NCBI GenBank assembly: GCA_046330935.1
Contig: JAXLRU010000005.1
Span: 186,001-250,000 of the forward strand
DNA: 64,000 nt
Direction: 5' to 3'
From: JAXLRU01 sp046330935
GTDB taxonomy: Bacteria; Actinomycetota; Actinomycetes; Actinomycetales; Kineosporiaceae
A program made the position numbers and the translations under genes. Below, one piece after another: positions 16,952 to 25,404 of this stretch. Every line of letters starts with the position of its first letter. The stretch's first letter is position 1. The notes under the pieces were generated by a model. The model had not been told where the DNA came from. It did no database searches and was given only the letters and a program-made list of their open reading frames with translations.

Positions 16952-18586
16952 TCAGGGCAGGGCCCACGTGACGCTCGCGCCGTCCTGCGGGAGGTCGAGC
17001 GCGGCGGCCCCCGACGCGCTGGTCGCCGACGGGTAGTACACCGGCGCGTCGATGCCGGTGCCGGGGCCCGCGGGCTGGTGGGTCAGGCGCAGGCGGACGC
17101 GCCCGGGGGCCAGGCCCCGCACCACCCCCGTGGGACGGTCCGAGTTCACGCGGGCGGCGGTTCCGACGGCATTGCCCCGCTCGTCGACCGCCTCGATCGT
17201 GTACCCGTCCCCGGGCACCGTGTCGCCCGTCAAGGTCACCGTGAGGGGTGCCGCGGGCAGCAGCGTCAGCAGGGTCCGCGTGGTGCGGCCCCACGTCACC
17301 GTGATCGCCTCGGCGTCGCGCAGCTGCGAGGTGCCGCCGCTCCACGTGGCGCCGTAGACGCCGCCGGGGGCGGTGACGAGGATCGGCGCGGTCCATGCCG
17401 CGACGCCGTCGATGCGGAAGTGGCCGTCCCGGTCGGTGGTGGCCGAGCGTTCCGTGCCCGGGCCCCCGGCGCTGAGCGTCTCGGGCGGACCCCACTGGAC
17501 GAACGCGCCCTCGACGGGCTCACCGTCGACGTCGACCACCCGCCCTGCCAGGGCGCCCAGGTCGGGCAGGCGCACCTCGCCGTCGTCCGTGGTCGCCCCC
17601 GCGGTCGTCGTCACGGTGCGGCCGCCGTCGGGTGCCGCCGCCTGGGGCCACCACACGGAACCGCCGCCCACCGCCTGCGGCAGGGTCAGGCGCACGAGGA
17701 AGCGCCCTTCGGGCAGGCCGCCGATCTGCCAGCGACCCTCGGAGTCGGCGCAGCGCAGCCGCAGGTGCTGCCGGGCGCGGCTGGGATCGGCCTGGTCGAA
17801 CGCCTCCGGGCACGCCCCGACCCTCGGGGTGCCGTCGGCGTCCAGGAGCACCCCGCGGACGACGGCCGTGGGTCTGGCGACGAGCGTCGCCTCCAGCGTC
17901 TGCCCGCGCTGGGTGGTGAGGGTGGTCTCGGGCAGGAACCACCGCGTCGAGCGGCTCCAGCCCGACACGACGACGGCGCCCGCGTCCACGCCGGGCAGGG
18001 TCACCACCCCGGTGGCCTTCGTGCAGCGCAGCAGGCGGGTGCGCTCCAGGCAGATGCCGGGCACCGGAGCGCCCTCGGGGGAGAGCACGGTCAGGCGCAG
18101 CCGGGCCGGGGGCGGCCACACGACGTCGAGGGCCGAGGCCACCTCGCCCGTGAGCGTCAGGACGTCGGCCTCGTCGCGGTCCTTGGTGCCCGGGTACCAG
18201 AACCAGTCGCCGTCGGAGAGCAGGAAGCGCAGCTGGTAGGCGCCTGCGGGGACGGTCGTCTCGAGGGTCCAGGAGCCGCGGGGGTCGGAGAACGTCCAGG
18301 CTCGCGCGTCCTCGCGGCCCGACGCCACCAGTTCGATCTTGCTCTCGCGGGCTGGCCTGCCGTCGGCGAACGTGAGCCGGCCGCTCAGCTGCGCGAGCAC
18401 GGACACCGCCGGGGACGGGGTGGGCGTCGGGGTGGGCGTCGGCGTATCCGTGGGGCTGATCGAGGGCTCGGGCGTCGCGGAGGGGGCGCTCGAGGGTGCC
18501 GGGGCCTCGTCGGCGGCGGCCGGAGACGGCGGGGGCGCCACGATCACGGCGAGGACGGCGATCGCCGAGCCGACGACCGCCGTCAC
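16952..18586 (-). CDS. Secreted protein with carboxypeptidase-regulatory-like repeats (paralog)
   Basis: A 544-residue exported protein resembling its downstream neighbour at low but clear similarity: shared 'WYPGT', 'CLERTRLLRC' versus 'CLEGLPRRQC', and a final 'ASVTWALP' versus 'TSMTWDVP'. The start is hydrophobic (VVGSAIAVLAVIVAPPP), followed by a Thr/Pro linker (PTDTPTPTPTPTPSP, about 45-60) and beta-sandwich repeats such as LAGRVVDVDGEPVEGA. The start at GTG 18586 has no good Shine-Dalgarno and gives a signal peptide without its usual basic end. The frame immediately upstream reads Arg-rich, so the true N-terminus may lie in the short ORF at 18583-18681 through a frameshift or coupling. 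Confidence 0.7.
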   Translation of the reverse strand: MTAVVGSAIAVLAVIVAPPPSPAAADEAPAPSSAPSATPEPSISPTDTPTPTPTPTPSPAVSVLAQLSGRLTFADGRPARESKIELVASGREDARAWTFSDPRGSWTLETTVPAGAYQLRFLLSDGDWFWYPGTKDRDEADVLTLTGEVASALDVVWPPPARLRLTVLSPEGAPVPGICLERTRLLRCTKATGVVTLPGVDAGAVVVSGWSRSTRWFLPETTLTTQRGQTLEATLVARPTAVVRGVLLDADGTPRVGACPEAFDQADPSRARQHLRLRCADSEGRWQIGGLPEGRFLVRLTLPQAVGGGSVWWPQAAAPDGGRTVTTTAGATTDDGEVRLPDLGALAGRVVDVDGEPVEGAFVQWGPPETLSAGGPGTERSATTDRDGHFRIDGVAAWTAPILVTAPGGVYGATWSGGTSQLRDAEAITVTWGRTTRTLLTLLPAAPLTVTLTGDTVPGDGYTIEAVDERGNAVGTAARVNSDRPTGVVRGLAPGRVRLRLTHQPAGPGTGIDAPVYYPSATSASGAAALDLPQDGASVTWALP

Positions 18587-18681
18587 CCGGCGCGACCGCG
18601 CGCGCCGTCCGGCACCGGGCGCCCGCCCGAAGCGACGGGGGACCTCTCCGTCCCCGTCCGGCCTTCGTTCCTGGCGCTCAT
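18583..18681 (-). CDS. 32-residue upstream ORF coupled to the secreted paralog
   Basis: Starts at an ATG with a strong AGGAGGAGG six bases upstream and encodes a Gly/Arg-rich peptide (MSARNEGRTGTERSPVASGG, then GRPVPDGARGRAG). Its TGA overlaps the GTG of the secreted protein (GTGA). It is either a translated leader that couples ribosomes into the next gene or the real N-terminus of that gene separated by a one-base frameshift. The basic residues are what the next gene's signal peptide lacks. Confidence 0.4.
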   Translation of the reverse strand: MSARNEGRTGTERSPVASGGRPVPDGARGRAG

Positions 18682-18858
18682 CGACCCCTCCTCCTCGGCG
18701 GGGACGGCGCAGCGCCGTTCCCGATGAGCGGCGCGCCCCCGGCGGCGAACGAGGGCGACTTTAGAGGGTCAAAGTCCACGCTGTGTCACCAACGCGACAG
18801 ATGTCGACGCTTTCACCCCGGCAAGGCCACGCGCTGTTGCCGGACGGGCCGCAGACCC

Positions 18859-18864
18859 TAGCCT
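18859..18864 (+). promoter_or_regulatory. -10 element for leaderless small gene
   Basis: TAGCCT ends seven bases before the ATG at 18872 with no Shine-Dalgarno between them. Confidence 0.45.
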
Positions 18865-18871
18865 GGCGTGC

Positions 18872-19060
18872 ATGAGTGGTGACTACTGGTTCAACATCCG
18901 GTCGGGTCAGGTGGAGACCGACGTCGACCGTTCGCGCAAGGACGACCTCATGGGTCCTTACCCCACACGCGAGGCGGCCGAACAGGCGCTGGCAGCGGCG
19001 CGCGGGCGGACGGAGGCGTGGGACGAGCAGGACCGCGCCTGGAACGGGGACGACGACTGA
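18872..19060 (+). CDS. Small SPOR-like protein
   Basis: A 62-residue soluble protein of a family common in actinobacteria. The core YWFNIRSGQVE, then a polar loop and DLMGPYPTREAAEQALAAAR, is the repeat-like pattern that automated pipelines label SPOR domain protein. The end is acidic (DEQDRAWNGDDD). No activity is known. Homologs often sit close to map, as here (about 3.7 kb away). It is convergent with the broken gene at 19064. Confidence 0.7.
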   Translation: MSGDYWFNIRSGQVETDVDRSRKDDLMGPYPTREAAEQALAAARGRTEAWDEQDRAWNGDDD

Positions 19061-19063
19061 GTG

Positions 19064-19655
19064 TCACGCGCCGGTGAGCGCGTCCTCGGCGTCGGCGTCG
19101 GCGTCGCCGGCCGCCCGTCGGCGGCCGCGCAGCGCCAGCAGGACCGCGTGGACGGCGAGGTCGACGTCCGGCGTCGCCCGCGCGGTCAGGCATGCCTCCG
19201 CGCCGGGGACGTCGACTCCTGGACCCGCGATCGCCAGCACGCAGGCGTGGCCGGAGGCCGCGAGGGTCAGCGCGGCGCGGAGGGGCTCGGGGACCGCGGC
19301 CGGCGCCAGCAGGAGCACGGTCTCCCCGGGGCCCGCGGTCGTGAGCCCCGGCGGCCTCGCCGTCATCCGCCGGTCCGGACGTCGGCCTCGGGTAGGACTC
19401 GGCAGGCGGCACGAGGGCGCCGGGCTGCTCGCCGGAGGAGCGGACGGCGACGGGCCTACGCCCGCCCGCCGCATCGGCGAGGTCGTGGAGGTGGAGGACG
19501 ACGTCCCAGGGCGGCGCCGGCTGCGCCGCGACCACGAGCAGTCCCCGGGGCACGGACGTCGCTTCGCGGATCGTCGCGGCCAGCGCCCGGGCGGCGTGGC
19601 GTAACGGGGCATGGTGCTGCCCGTCGATCAGGTGCGCCGCCGCGGCGAGGTCCAC
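19064..19655 (-). pseudogene. Hypothetical protein, probably frameshifted
   Basis: Two minus-strand frames each look coding over adjacent stretches. From a GTG at 19655 (preceded by GAAGGGCGGGC) one reads VDLAAAAHLIDGQHHAPLRH, then GLLVVAAQPAPPWDVVLHLH and GGRRPVAVRSSGEQPGALVP, down to about 19385. From about 19365 another frame continues GETVLLLAPAAVPEPLRAAL, GHACVLAIAGPGVDVPGAE and DVDLAVHAVLLALRGRRR to the stop at 19064. Joined, they give a protein of about 197 residues of unknown family, just downstream of panB on the same strand. The 19.36-19.40 kb junction implies a one-base shift. An alternative is a separate ORF starting at an ATG near 19364. Confidence 0.45.
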
Positions 19656-19759
19656 GCCCGCCCTTCTCGGCAGCCGGGGCTCGGACCTGAAGCCCGATCC
19701 GGCCGCCGTCGCCAGCGTGGCCTGGCCGGCGGCGCTCCCGGCGGTGCCACCGGGCGCGA

Positions 19760-20686
19760 TCAGGCGTCGAAGGAGTGCTCCGGGCCGGGGAACGCACCCG
19801 AGGCGACGTCGGCCGCGTAGGCCGTGGCGGCGTCGAGGAGCACCTGGTGCAGGTCGGCGTACCGCTTCACGAACCGCGGGGCGCGACCTGTGCGCAGGCC
19901 CGCCATGTCCTGCCACACCAGCACCTGGGCGTCGCAGTCGGGGCCCGCACCGATCCCGACGGTGGGGATCTGCAGGGCTCGTGTGACCTCGGCCGCGACG
20001 GGTGCCGGCACCATCTCCATGACCAGGGCGAACGCACCCGCGTCCTGCAGGGCCAGCGCATCGTCGAGCAGCGCCTTCGCCGCCGCGTCCCCCCGGCCCT
20101 GCACCCGGTACCCGCCGAGCGCATGCTCGGACTGCGGCGTGAAGCCGATGTGCGCCATCACCGGGATGCCCGCCGCCACGACCGCCTCGACCGACGGGGC
20201 GACCCGGCGGCCGCCCTCGAGCTTGACCGCGTGCGCCAGGCCCTCCTTGAGCATCCGCATGGACGTGGCGAGCGCCTGGTCGGGCCCCGCCTGGTAGGAG
20301 CCGAACGGCAGGTCGGCGACGACGAGGGCGCGGCGCGCGGTGCGGGCGACGGCGCGCACGAGGGGCAGCAGCTCCTCGACGGTGACGGGCACGGTCGTCT
20401 CGTGACCGAGAACGTTGTTGGCCGCGGAGTCGCCGACGAGCAGGACGGGGATGCCGGCCTCCTCGAAGGTCGCGGCGGCGTACTGGTCGTAGGCGGTGAG
20501 CATGGCCCACTTGCGCCCCTGCTCCTTCAGCTCGCGCAGGTGATGCACGCGCACCCGCCGCCCCGGCAGGGCGTGGGCCGCGTCCGCGGGCGCCGCCGCG
20601 GGGACGGGGGCGCTCGCGGGGCCCGGCCCGGCGTAGGGGTGCGCGCCGAGGTCGTCCGGGCTTGCGGAGGGGGTCGGTGCGGTCAT
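19760..20686 (-). CDS. panB: 3-methyl-2-oxobutanoate hydroxymethyltransferase
   Basis: A 308-residue TIM-barrel enzyme that adds a hydroxymethyl group from methylene-tetrahydrofolate to 2-oxoisovalerate, the first committed step of pantothenate synthesis. Visible motifs are MLTAYDQYAAATFEEAG, LVGDSAANNVLGHETT with a metal-binding Asp, VVADLPFGSYQ, VKLEGGRRVAP, HIGFTPQSEHALGGYRVQGR and FALVMEMVPAPVA with the catalytic Glu. A Pro/Ala-rich N-terminal tail of about 45 residues is outside the fold. It lies 13 bases after nadE on the same strand, so the two cofactor-synthesis genes probably form an operon. Confidence 0.93.
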   Translation of the reverse strand: MTAPTPSASPDDLGAHPYAGPGPASAPVPAAAPADAAHALPGRRVRVHHLRELKEQGRKWAMLTAYDQYAAATFEEAGIPVLLVGDSAANNVLGHETTVPVTVEELLPLVRAVARTARRALVVADLPFGSYQAGPDQALATSMRMLKEGLAHAVKLEGGRRVAPSVEAVVAAGIPVMAHIGFTPQSEHALGGYRVQGRGDAAAKALLDDALALQDAGAFALVMEMVPAPVAAEVTRALQIPTVGIGAGPDCDAQVLVWQDMAGLRTGRAPRFVKRYADLHQVLLDAATAYAADVASGAFPGPEHSFDA

Positions 20687-20699
20687 GACGGTGATCGCC

Positions 20700-22514
20700 T
20701 CAGCTCTCGTGCTCGCGCCAGCGGCTGGTGATGGGCAGGCGACGGTCGCGCCCGAACGCGATCGGCGACACCTTCGGCCCGGGGGCGGACTGCCGGCGCT
20801 TCCACTCGGCCCGGTCGACCATCGTCACGACGCTGTCGACCGTCGCGGCGTCGAACCCGTCGGCCAGCAGCTCCGATCGCCCGTGAGCGCCCTCGACGTA
20901 GCGTTCCAGCAGCCGGTCGAGGAGGTCGTAGGGCGGCAGGCTGTCCTGGTCCACCTGCCCGGGCCGCAGCTCTGCGGAGGGCGCCTTGGTGATGGAGTTC
21001 TCGGGGATCGGCGGGGTCAGCCCCTGCTCGACCGCCTGGGCGTCGCGCCAGCGGGCGAGCTCCCAGACCAGCGTCTTGGGCACGTCCTTGATCGGATTGA
21101 ACCCGCCCACCGAGTCCCCGTAGATCGTCGAGTAGCCGACCGCGAGCTCGGACTTGTTCCCGGTCGTGAGCGTCAGGTGGCCCTCCTGGTTGGACAGGCC
21201 CATGAGGACGACGCCGCGCACCCGCGCCTGCAGGTTCTCCTCGGCCACCCCGCTCAGGCCGAGGGCGTCGAGGAACGACTGCACCATGGGCGCGATCGGG
21301 ACCACGCGGTAGTCGAGGCCCAGCCGCTGGGCGAGGTCGGCCGCGTCGTCGCGGGAGTGCTGGCTGGAGTACCCGCTCGGCATGGACACCCCGACCACGT
21401 GCTCGGGCCCCAGCGCGTCGACGGCGATCGCCGCGACCAGGGCCGAGTCGATACCGCCGGACAGGCCCAGCACCACCGACCGGAAGCCGTTCTTGCGCAC
21501 GTAGTCGCGCAGCCCCAGCACGAGCGCGTGGTAGACCTCGGCCTCGGTGGTCAGCGGCTGCGCCACCGACCCGGCACGGGGGGCGAAGGCGGGGACGGCG
21601 ACGTCGGCGTCCTCGCCCAACCGGACGTGCCGCACGCCCGGCACCGGCGCCTCGTCGTCGTGGGTGGCGTCGGGGGCCAGGTCGAGGTCGACGGTGAGCA
21701 GGTGCTCGACGAACTGCGGTGCGCGCGCCAGCACGCCGCCGTCGGGCCCCACGACCATCGAGTCGCCGTCGAAGACCAGGTCGTCCTGCCCGCCGATCAT
21801 GTTGACGTAGGCCAGCGGGCATCCCGCCTCGGCCGCCCGTCGGGCCACCAGCGCCCCGCGCACGTCGTCCTTGTTGCGCTCGTAGGGCGAGGCGTTGGGG
21901 ACGACGAGCAGCTCGGCGCCCGCCGCGCGCGTCTGCGCCACGGGGCCGCCGTCCTGCCAGAGGTCCTCGCAGATGGCGATGGCGACGTCGACGCCGTGCA
22001 GGCGCACCACGGTCAGGTCGTGGCCCGGCACGAAGATCCGGAACTCGTCGAAGACCCCGTAGTTGGGCAGGTGGTGCTTGGCGTAGCGCGCCGCGACCTG
22101 GCCCCGGTACAGCACGGCGGCGCAGTTCTGGGGCAGGCCCTTGGGCAGGGCGATCCGGCCGCTCTCGGCCAGGTCGCGGGAGAGCTCGGTGCCCTCCAGG
22201 GTGGCCGCGTCGAGCCGCTGCGCGCCGAGGTCGACGCGGTCGAGGTAACCGACGACGACCGCGACCTCGCCCAGGCCGGCGGCGTGCAGCTGCAGGGCCA
22301 GGCCCTCCAGCGCGGTGCGGGAGGCGTCGACGAAGGAGCTGCGCAGCGCCAGGTCCTCCACCGGGTACCCGGTCAGCACCGTCTCGGGGAAGACGACGAG
22401 GTGCGCCCCCTCCTGCGCGGCCCTGGCCGTCCAGGAACGCACGAGGTCGGTGTTGGCGGCGATGTCGCCCACGGTCGGGTTCACCTGGGCGAGGGCGAGG
22501 CGCAACTGCGGCAT
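20700..22514 (-). CDS. nadE: Glutamine-dependent NAD+ synthetase
   Basis: A 604-residue two-domain enzyme that amidates deamido-NAD using glutamine and ATP. Residues 1-270 are the nitrilase-type glutaminase: VVFPETVLTGYPVEDL (Glu), YAKHHLPNYGVFDEF (Lys) and VAIAICEDLWQDGGP (Cys). Residues 320-604 are the synthetase: VLGLSGGIDSALVAAIAVDA (pyrophosphate loop), GVSMPSGYSSQHS, TTGNKSELAVGYSTIYGD and FNPIKDVPKTLVWELARW. The size is smaller than the roughly 680-residue mycobacterial form. The ATG at 22514 is six bases after TAGGCT, indicating leaderless transcription. panB follows 13 bases after the stop. Confidence 0.94.
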   Translation of the reverse strand: MPQLRLALAQVNPTVGDIAANTDLVRSWTARAAQEGAHLVVFPETVLTGYPVEDLALRSSFVDASRTALEGLALQLHAAGLGEVAVVVGYLDRVDLGAQRLDAATLEGTELSRDLAESGRIALPKGLPQNCAAVLYRGQVAARYAKHHLPNYGVFDEFRIFVPGHDLTVVRLHGVDVAIAICEDLWQDGGPVAQTRAAGAELLVVPNASPYERNKDDVRGALVARRAAEAGCPLAYVNMIGGQDDLVFDGDSMVVGPDGGVLARAPQFVEHLLTVDLDLAPDATHDDEAPVPGVRHVRLGEDADVAVPAFAPRAGSVAQPLTTEAEVYHALVLGLRDYVRKNGFRSVVLGLSGGIDSALVAAIAVDALGPEHVVGVSMPSGYSSQHSRDDAADLAQRLGLDYRVVPIAPMVQSFLDALGLSGVAEENLQARVRGVVLMGLSNQEGHLTLTTGNKSELAVGYSTIYGDSVGGFNPIKDVPKTLVWELARWRDAQAVEQGLTPPIPENSITKAPSAELRPGQVDQDSLPPYDLLDRLLERYVEGAHGRSELLADGFDAATVDSVVTMVDRAEWKRRQSAPGPKVSPIAFGRDRRLPITSRWREHES

Positions 22515-22520
22515 GTCGGC

Positions 22521-22526
22521 AGCCTA
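22521..22526 (-). promoter_or_regulatory. -10 element for leaderless nadE
   Basis: TAGGCT on the minus strand ends six bases before the nadE ATG. Confidence 0.55.
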
Positions 22527-22572
22527 GGGCGCGTCACCCGGGCGGGTCGCCGCGGGCGCGACCGGGGCCGGA

Positions 22573-22578
22573 TAGCCT
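22573..22578 (+). promoter_or_regulatory. Candidate -10 element for glnA2
   Basis: TAGCCT lies 114 bases before the GTG of glnA2 and would give a leader of about 105 bases. No other TANNNT element as strong is present in the nadE-glnA2 gap. Confidence 0.35.
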
Positions 22579-22692
22579 GTACCGGCGCGGGGCCGCCCGC
22601 GCAGGCCCGACCGGGGAACCCGGGCGGGGCACGGGCGGTTGACAAGGATGATCGGGGCCGACCGAGGCCCCTCGACCAGCGGAGATGCTCAG

Positions 22693-24030
22693 GTGGACAG
22701 GCAGCAGGAGTTCGTGCTCCGCACCATCGAGGAGCGGGACATCCGCTTCGTGCGGCTGTGGTTCACCGACGTGATCGGCGCGCTGAAGTCGGTGGCGATC
22801 GCCCCCGCCGAGATCGAGGGCGCGTTCACCGAGGGCATCGGGTTCGACGGCTCCGCCATCGAGGGCCTCGCGCGCGTGTTCGAGGCCGACATGCTCGTCA
22901 AGCCCGACCCGAGCACCTTCCAGGTGCTGCCCTGGCGTGGCGACCACCACGGCACCGCCCGCATGTTCTGCGACATCCTCACCCCCGACGGCTCGCCGTC
23001 GTTGGCCGACCCGCGCTACGTCCTGCGCCGCGCCCTGGCCAAGGCCAGCGACCTCGGGCTCACGTTCTACGTCCACCCCGAGATCGAGTTCTACCTGCTC
23101 AAGGACGATTTCGTCCCCGGCCAGGAGCCGGTGCCGGTGGACACCGCCGGCTACTTCGACCACGTGCCGCGCGGTACCACGCACGACTTCCGCCGCGCCG
23201 CGATCGGCGTCCTGGAGTCGATGGGCATCTCGGTGGAGTTCAGCCACCACGAGGGCGGCCCGGGCCAGAACGAGATCGACCTGCGCTACGCCGACGCGCT
23301 GACCATGGCCGACAACATCATGACCTTCCGGTCGGTGGTGAAGGAGGTCGCGCTCGAGCAGGGCACCTACGCGACGTTCATGCCGAAGCCCTTCGCCGAC
23401 CACCCCGGCAGCGGCATGCACACCCACATCTCGCTGTTCGAGGGCGACCGCAACGCCTTCCACGAGGCCGGGGCGCAGTTCCAGCTGTCGAAGGTGGCGC
23501 GCCAGTTCATCGCCGGCCTGATCCGCCACGCGGGCGAGATCACGGCCGTCACGAACCAGTGGGTGAACTCCTACAAGCGGCTGTGGGGCGGCGGCGAGGC
23601 CCCCTCCTACGTGTGCTGGGGCCACAACAACCGCTCGGCGCTGATCCGGGTGCCCATGTACAAGCCCGGCAAGGGCAACTCCACGCGGGTCGAGTACCGG
23701 GGCATCGACCCGGCGTGCAACCCCTACCTCGCGTTCGCCGTGATGCTCGCGGCCGGCCTCAAGGGCATCGAGGACGGCCTGGAGCTGCCCGACGGTGCCG
23801 AGGACGACGTCTGGACCCTCACCGACTCCGAGCGTCGCGCGCTGGGGATCAAGCCCCTGCCGTCGGACCTCGCGGCGGCGATCAGCCTGATGGAGGACTC
23901 CGAGCTCGTGGCCGAGACCCTCGGCGAGGGGCTGTTCGACTTCTTCCTGCGCAACAAGCGGCAGGAGTGGCAGGAGTACCGCCGCCAGGTGACGCCGTTC
24001 GAGCTCAAGAAGTACCTCCCGCTGCTCTGA
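22693..24030 (+). CDS. glnA2: Glutamine synthetase type I, GlnA2 subgroup
   Basis: A 445-residue glutamine synthetase (ATP + glutamate + ammonia to glutamine). It starts VDRQQEFVLRTIEERDIRFV, nearly the same as mycobacterial GlnA2, and keeps the metal and substrate motifs GIGFDGSAIEGLAR, VHPEIEFYLL, GPGQNEIDLRYADAL, GSGMHTHISLFEG and NQWVNSYKRL. At the place where adenylylated enzymes have the 'NLYDLP' tyrosine it reads DDVWTLT, with Trp374, so the GlnE target residue is missing. The GTG has GGAGATG upstream. It is followed after 11 bases by an amidotransferase gene on the same strand. Confidence 0.92.
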   Translation: MDRQQEFVLRTIEERDIRFVRLWFTDVIGALKSVAIAPAEIEGAFTEGIGFDGSAIEGLARVFEADMLVKPDPSTFQVLPWRGDHHGTARMFCDILTPDGSPSLADPRYVLRRALAKASDLGLTFYVHPEIEFYLLKDDFVPGQEPVPVDTAGYFDHVPRGTTHDFRRAAIGVLESMGISVEFSHHEGGPGQNEIDLRYADALTMADNIMTFRSVVKEVALEQGTYATFMPKPFADHPGSGMHTHISLFEGDRNAFHEAGAQFQLSKVARQFIAGLIRHAGEITAVTNQWVNSYKRLWGGGEAPSYVCWGHNNRSALIRVPMYKPGKGNSTRVEYRGIDPACNPYLAFAVMLAAGLKGIEDGLELPDGAEDDVWTLTDSERRALGIKPLPSDLAAAISLMEDSELVAETLGEGLFDFFLRNKRQEWQEYRRQVTPFELKKYLPLL

Positions 24031-24041
24031 GCGCCGCCTCC

Positions 24042-24791
24042 ATGACCCCCTCCCGCCCGCGCGTCCTCGTCGTCCAGCACGAGGAGGACGCCGGGCTGGG
24101 CCGGCTCGCCGCGCCGCTGTCCGCCGGCGCGGTGCTCGACGTGCGGCGTCCCGACCTCGGCGACGACGTCCCGCTGGAGGCGTCGGGCTACGCCGGCGTC
24201 GTCGTCCTGGGCGGGGAGATGGCCGCCTGGGAGGACGACCGCGCGCCGTGGCTGCCGGCCACCCGCGGCCTCGTCCGCGCCTGCGTCGGCGAGCGCGTGC
24301 CGCTGCTCGGCATCTGCCTGGGGGCGCAGCTGCTGGCCCTCGCGTGCGGGGGACGCGTCGAGCGGGGGCACGCGGGCCTCGAAGCCGGGCCCGTCCCGAT
24401 CGTGCTGGGCCCGCAGGCCTCCGCCGACCCGCTGTTCGCCGCCGTCGCCGCGCGTACCGGCTCGACCTTCGTCGCCGCGGCCTGGCACGGGGACGCGGTG
24501 GTCGAGCTCCCGGCGGACGCGGTCCCGCTCGCCTCCGGGCGCGTGTACCCGCACCAGGCGTTCCGGGTGGGGGAGCGGGCGTGGGGGGTGCAGTACCACC
24601 CGGAGGTCACCCAGGAGGACTTCGCCCGCTGGGCCGCCGCGGCCGGCTACGCCCTGCTCGCCGCCGGTGGGGACCCGACGGCCACCGTCGCGGCGGTCCG
24701 GGCGGCCGAGCCCCTGCTGCGCGACCTCGCCCGGGCGCACGCGGCCGCCTTCCTCGCCACGCTCGGCACACAACCTCCGGCGGCATCCTGA
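24042..24791 (+). CDS. Type 1 glutamine amidotransferase (GMP-synthase-like)
   Basis: A 249-residue class I glutamine amidotransferase domain standing alone. The nucleophile elbow LLGICLGAQLLALACGG carries Cys92; the His-Glu pair is in WGVQYHPEVTQEDFARW. The oxyanion strand VVLGGEMAAWEDD is also typical. Such stand-alone proteins resemble the GuaA amidotransferase half or gamma-glutamyl hydrolases like PuuD, and the real acceptor is unknown. Its place between glnA2 and glnE suggests a link to glutamine metabolism. The ATG is 11 bases after the glnA2 stop and lacks a strong Shine-Dalgarno. Confidence 0.8.
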   Translation: MTPSRPRVLVVQHEEDAGLGRLAAPLSAGAVLDVRRPDLGDDVPLEASGYAGVVVLGGEMAAWEDDRAPWLPATRGLVRACVGERVPLLGICLGAQLLALACGGRVERGHAGLEAGPVPIVLGPQASADPLFAAVAARTGSTFVAAAWHGDAVVELPADAVPLASGRVYPHQAFRVGERAWGVQYHPEVTQEDFARWAAAAGYALLAAGGDPTATVAAVRAAEPLLRDLARAHAAAFLATLGTQPPAAS

Positions 24792-24804
24792 CGTCTGTGG
24801 GGGC

Positions 24805-25404
24805 ATGAACCTCTTCCGGGGCACGGGGGACCGCGCCCGACCCGACTCGCCGGGCCCGCCGCAGGCCCGGCAGGGGCGCGACGCCGAGTTCACCGAGTTC
24901 GCCCGCGCCGCCCAGGCGGGGCTCCTGCGCACGGCCTGGCTGCTCACCGGCGAGCGGTGCGCCGCCGAGGACGCCGTCCAGGAGGCGCTCACCCGCACCT
25001 ACGTGGCGTGGCGGCGCGTGCGTCCTGACACCGCGGTCGCCTACGCGCGCCGGGCGCTGGTCAACCTCGTCATCGACGGCCAGCGCCGCCACCGGCGGGG
25101 CCACGCCGTCGCGGTCGCGAACCCGGAGGACGCCGAGCGGGTGCCCCCCTCTGCGGTCGGCCCCCAGGGGGTGGTCGACGACCGCGACGTCCTCGTGCGC
25201 GCGCTGGCCCTGCTGGCCCCGCGCGAGCGCGCCGTCGTCGTCCTGCGCTACTACGCCGACCTCAGCGAGCACCAGACCGCCCACGAGCTGGGCATCAGCG
25301 CCGGCACCGTCAAGTCCACCGCGTCGCGCGCCCTGGCACGCCTGCGCCTGGGCGTGCCCGCCCTCGATCCTTCCGTCACCTCCACCACGGGGAGCATGCG
25401 ATGA
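24805..25404 (+). CDS. SigE-family (ECF-like) RNA polymerase sigma factor
   Basis: A 199-residue sigma factor with region 2 (about 27-95: LLRTAWLLTGERCAAEDAVQ, ALTRTYVAWRRVRPD) and region 4 (about 135-190: LAPRERAVVVLRYYADLSEH, then GISAGTVKSTASRALARLR as the helix-turn-helix). Such SigE-family factors usually act with a membrane anti-sigma partner encoded next door. Its TGA overlaps the ATG of the next gene (ATGA), which fits that pairing. The ATG at 24805 was chosen since the frame upstream is antisense-like filler overlapping the amidotransferase gene. Confidence 0.87.
   Translation: MNLFRGTGDRARPDSPGPPQARQGRDAEFTEFARAAQAGLLRTAWLLTGERCAAEDAVQEALTRTYVAWRRVRPDTAVAYARRALVNLVIDGQRRHRRGHAVAVANPEDAERVPPSAVGPQGVVDDRDVLVRALALLAPRERAVVVLRYYADLSEHQTAHELGISAGTVKSTASRALARLRLGVPALDPSVTSTTGSMR

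Noticed and set aside
20685..24791. A 1368-codon open frame on the plus strand
   Set aside because: Most of it lies antisense to nadE and in a wrong frame of glnA2; only its last 249 codons (amidotransferase) look coding. Long chance frames are expected at this GC content.
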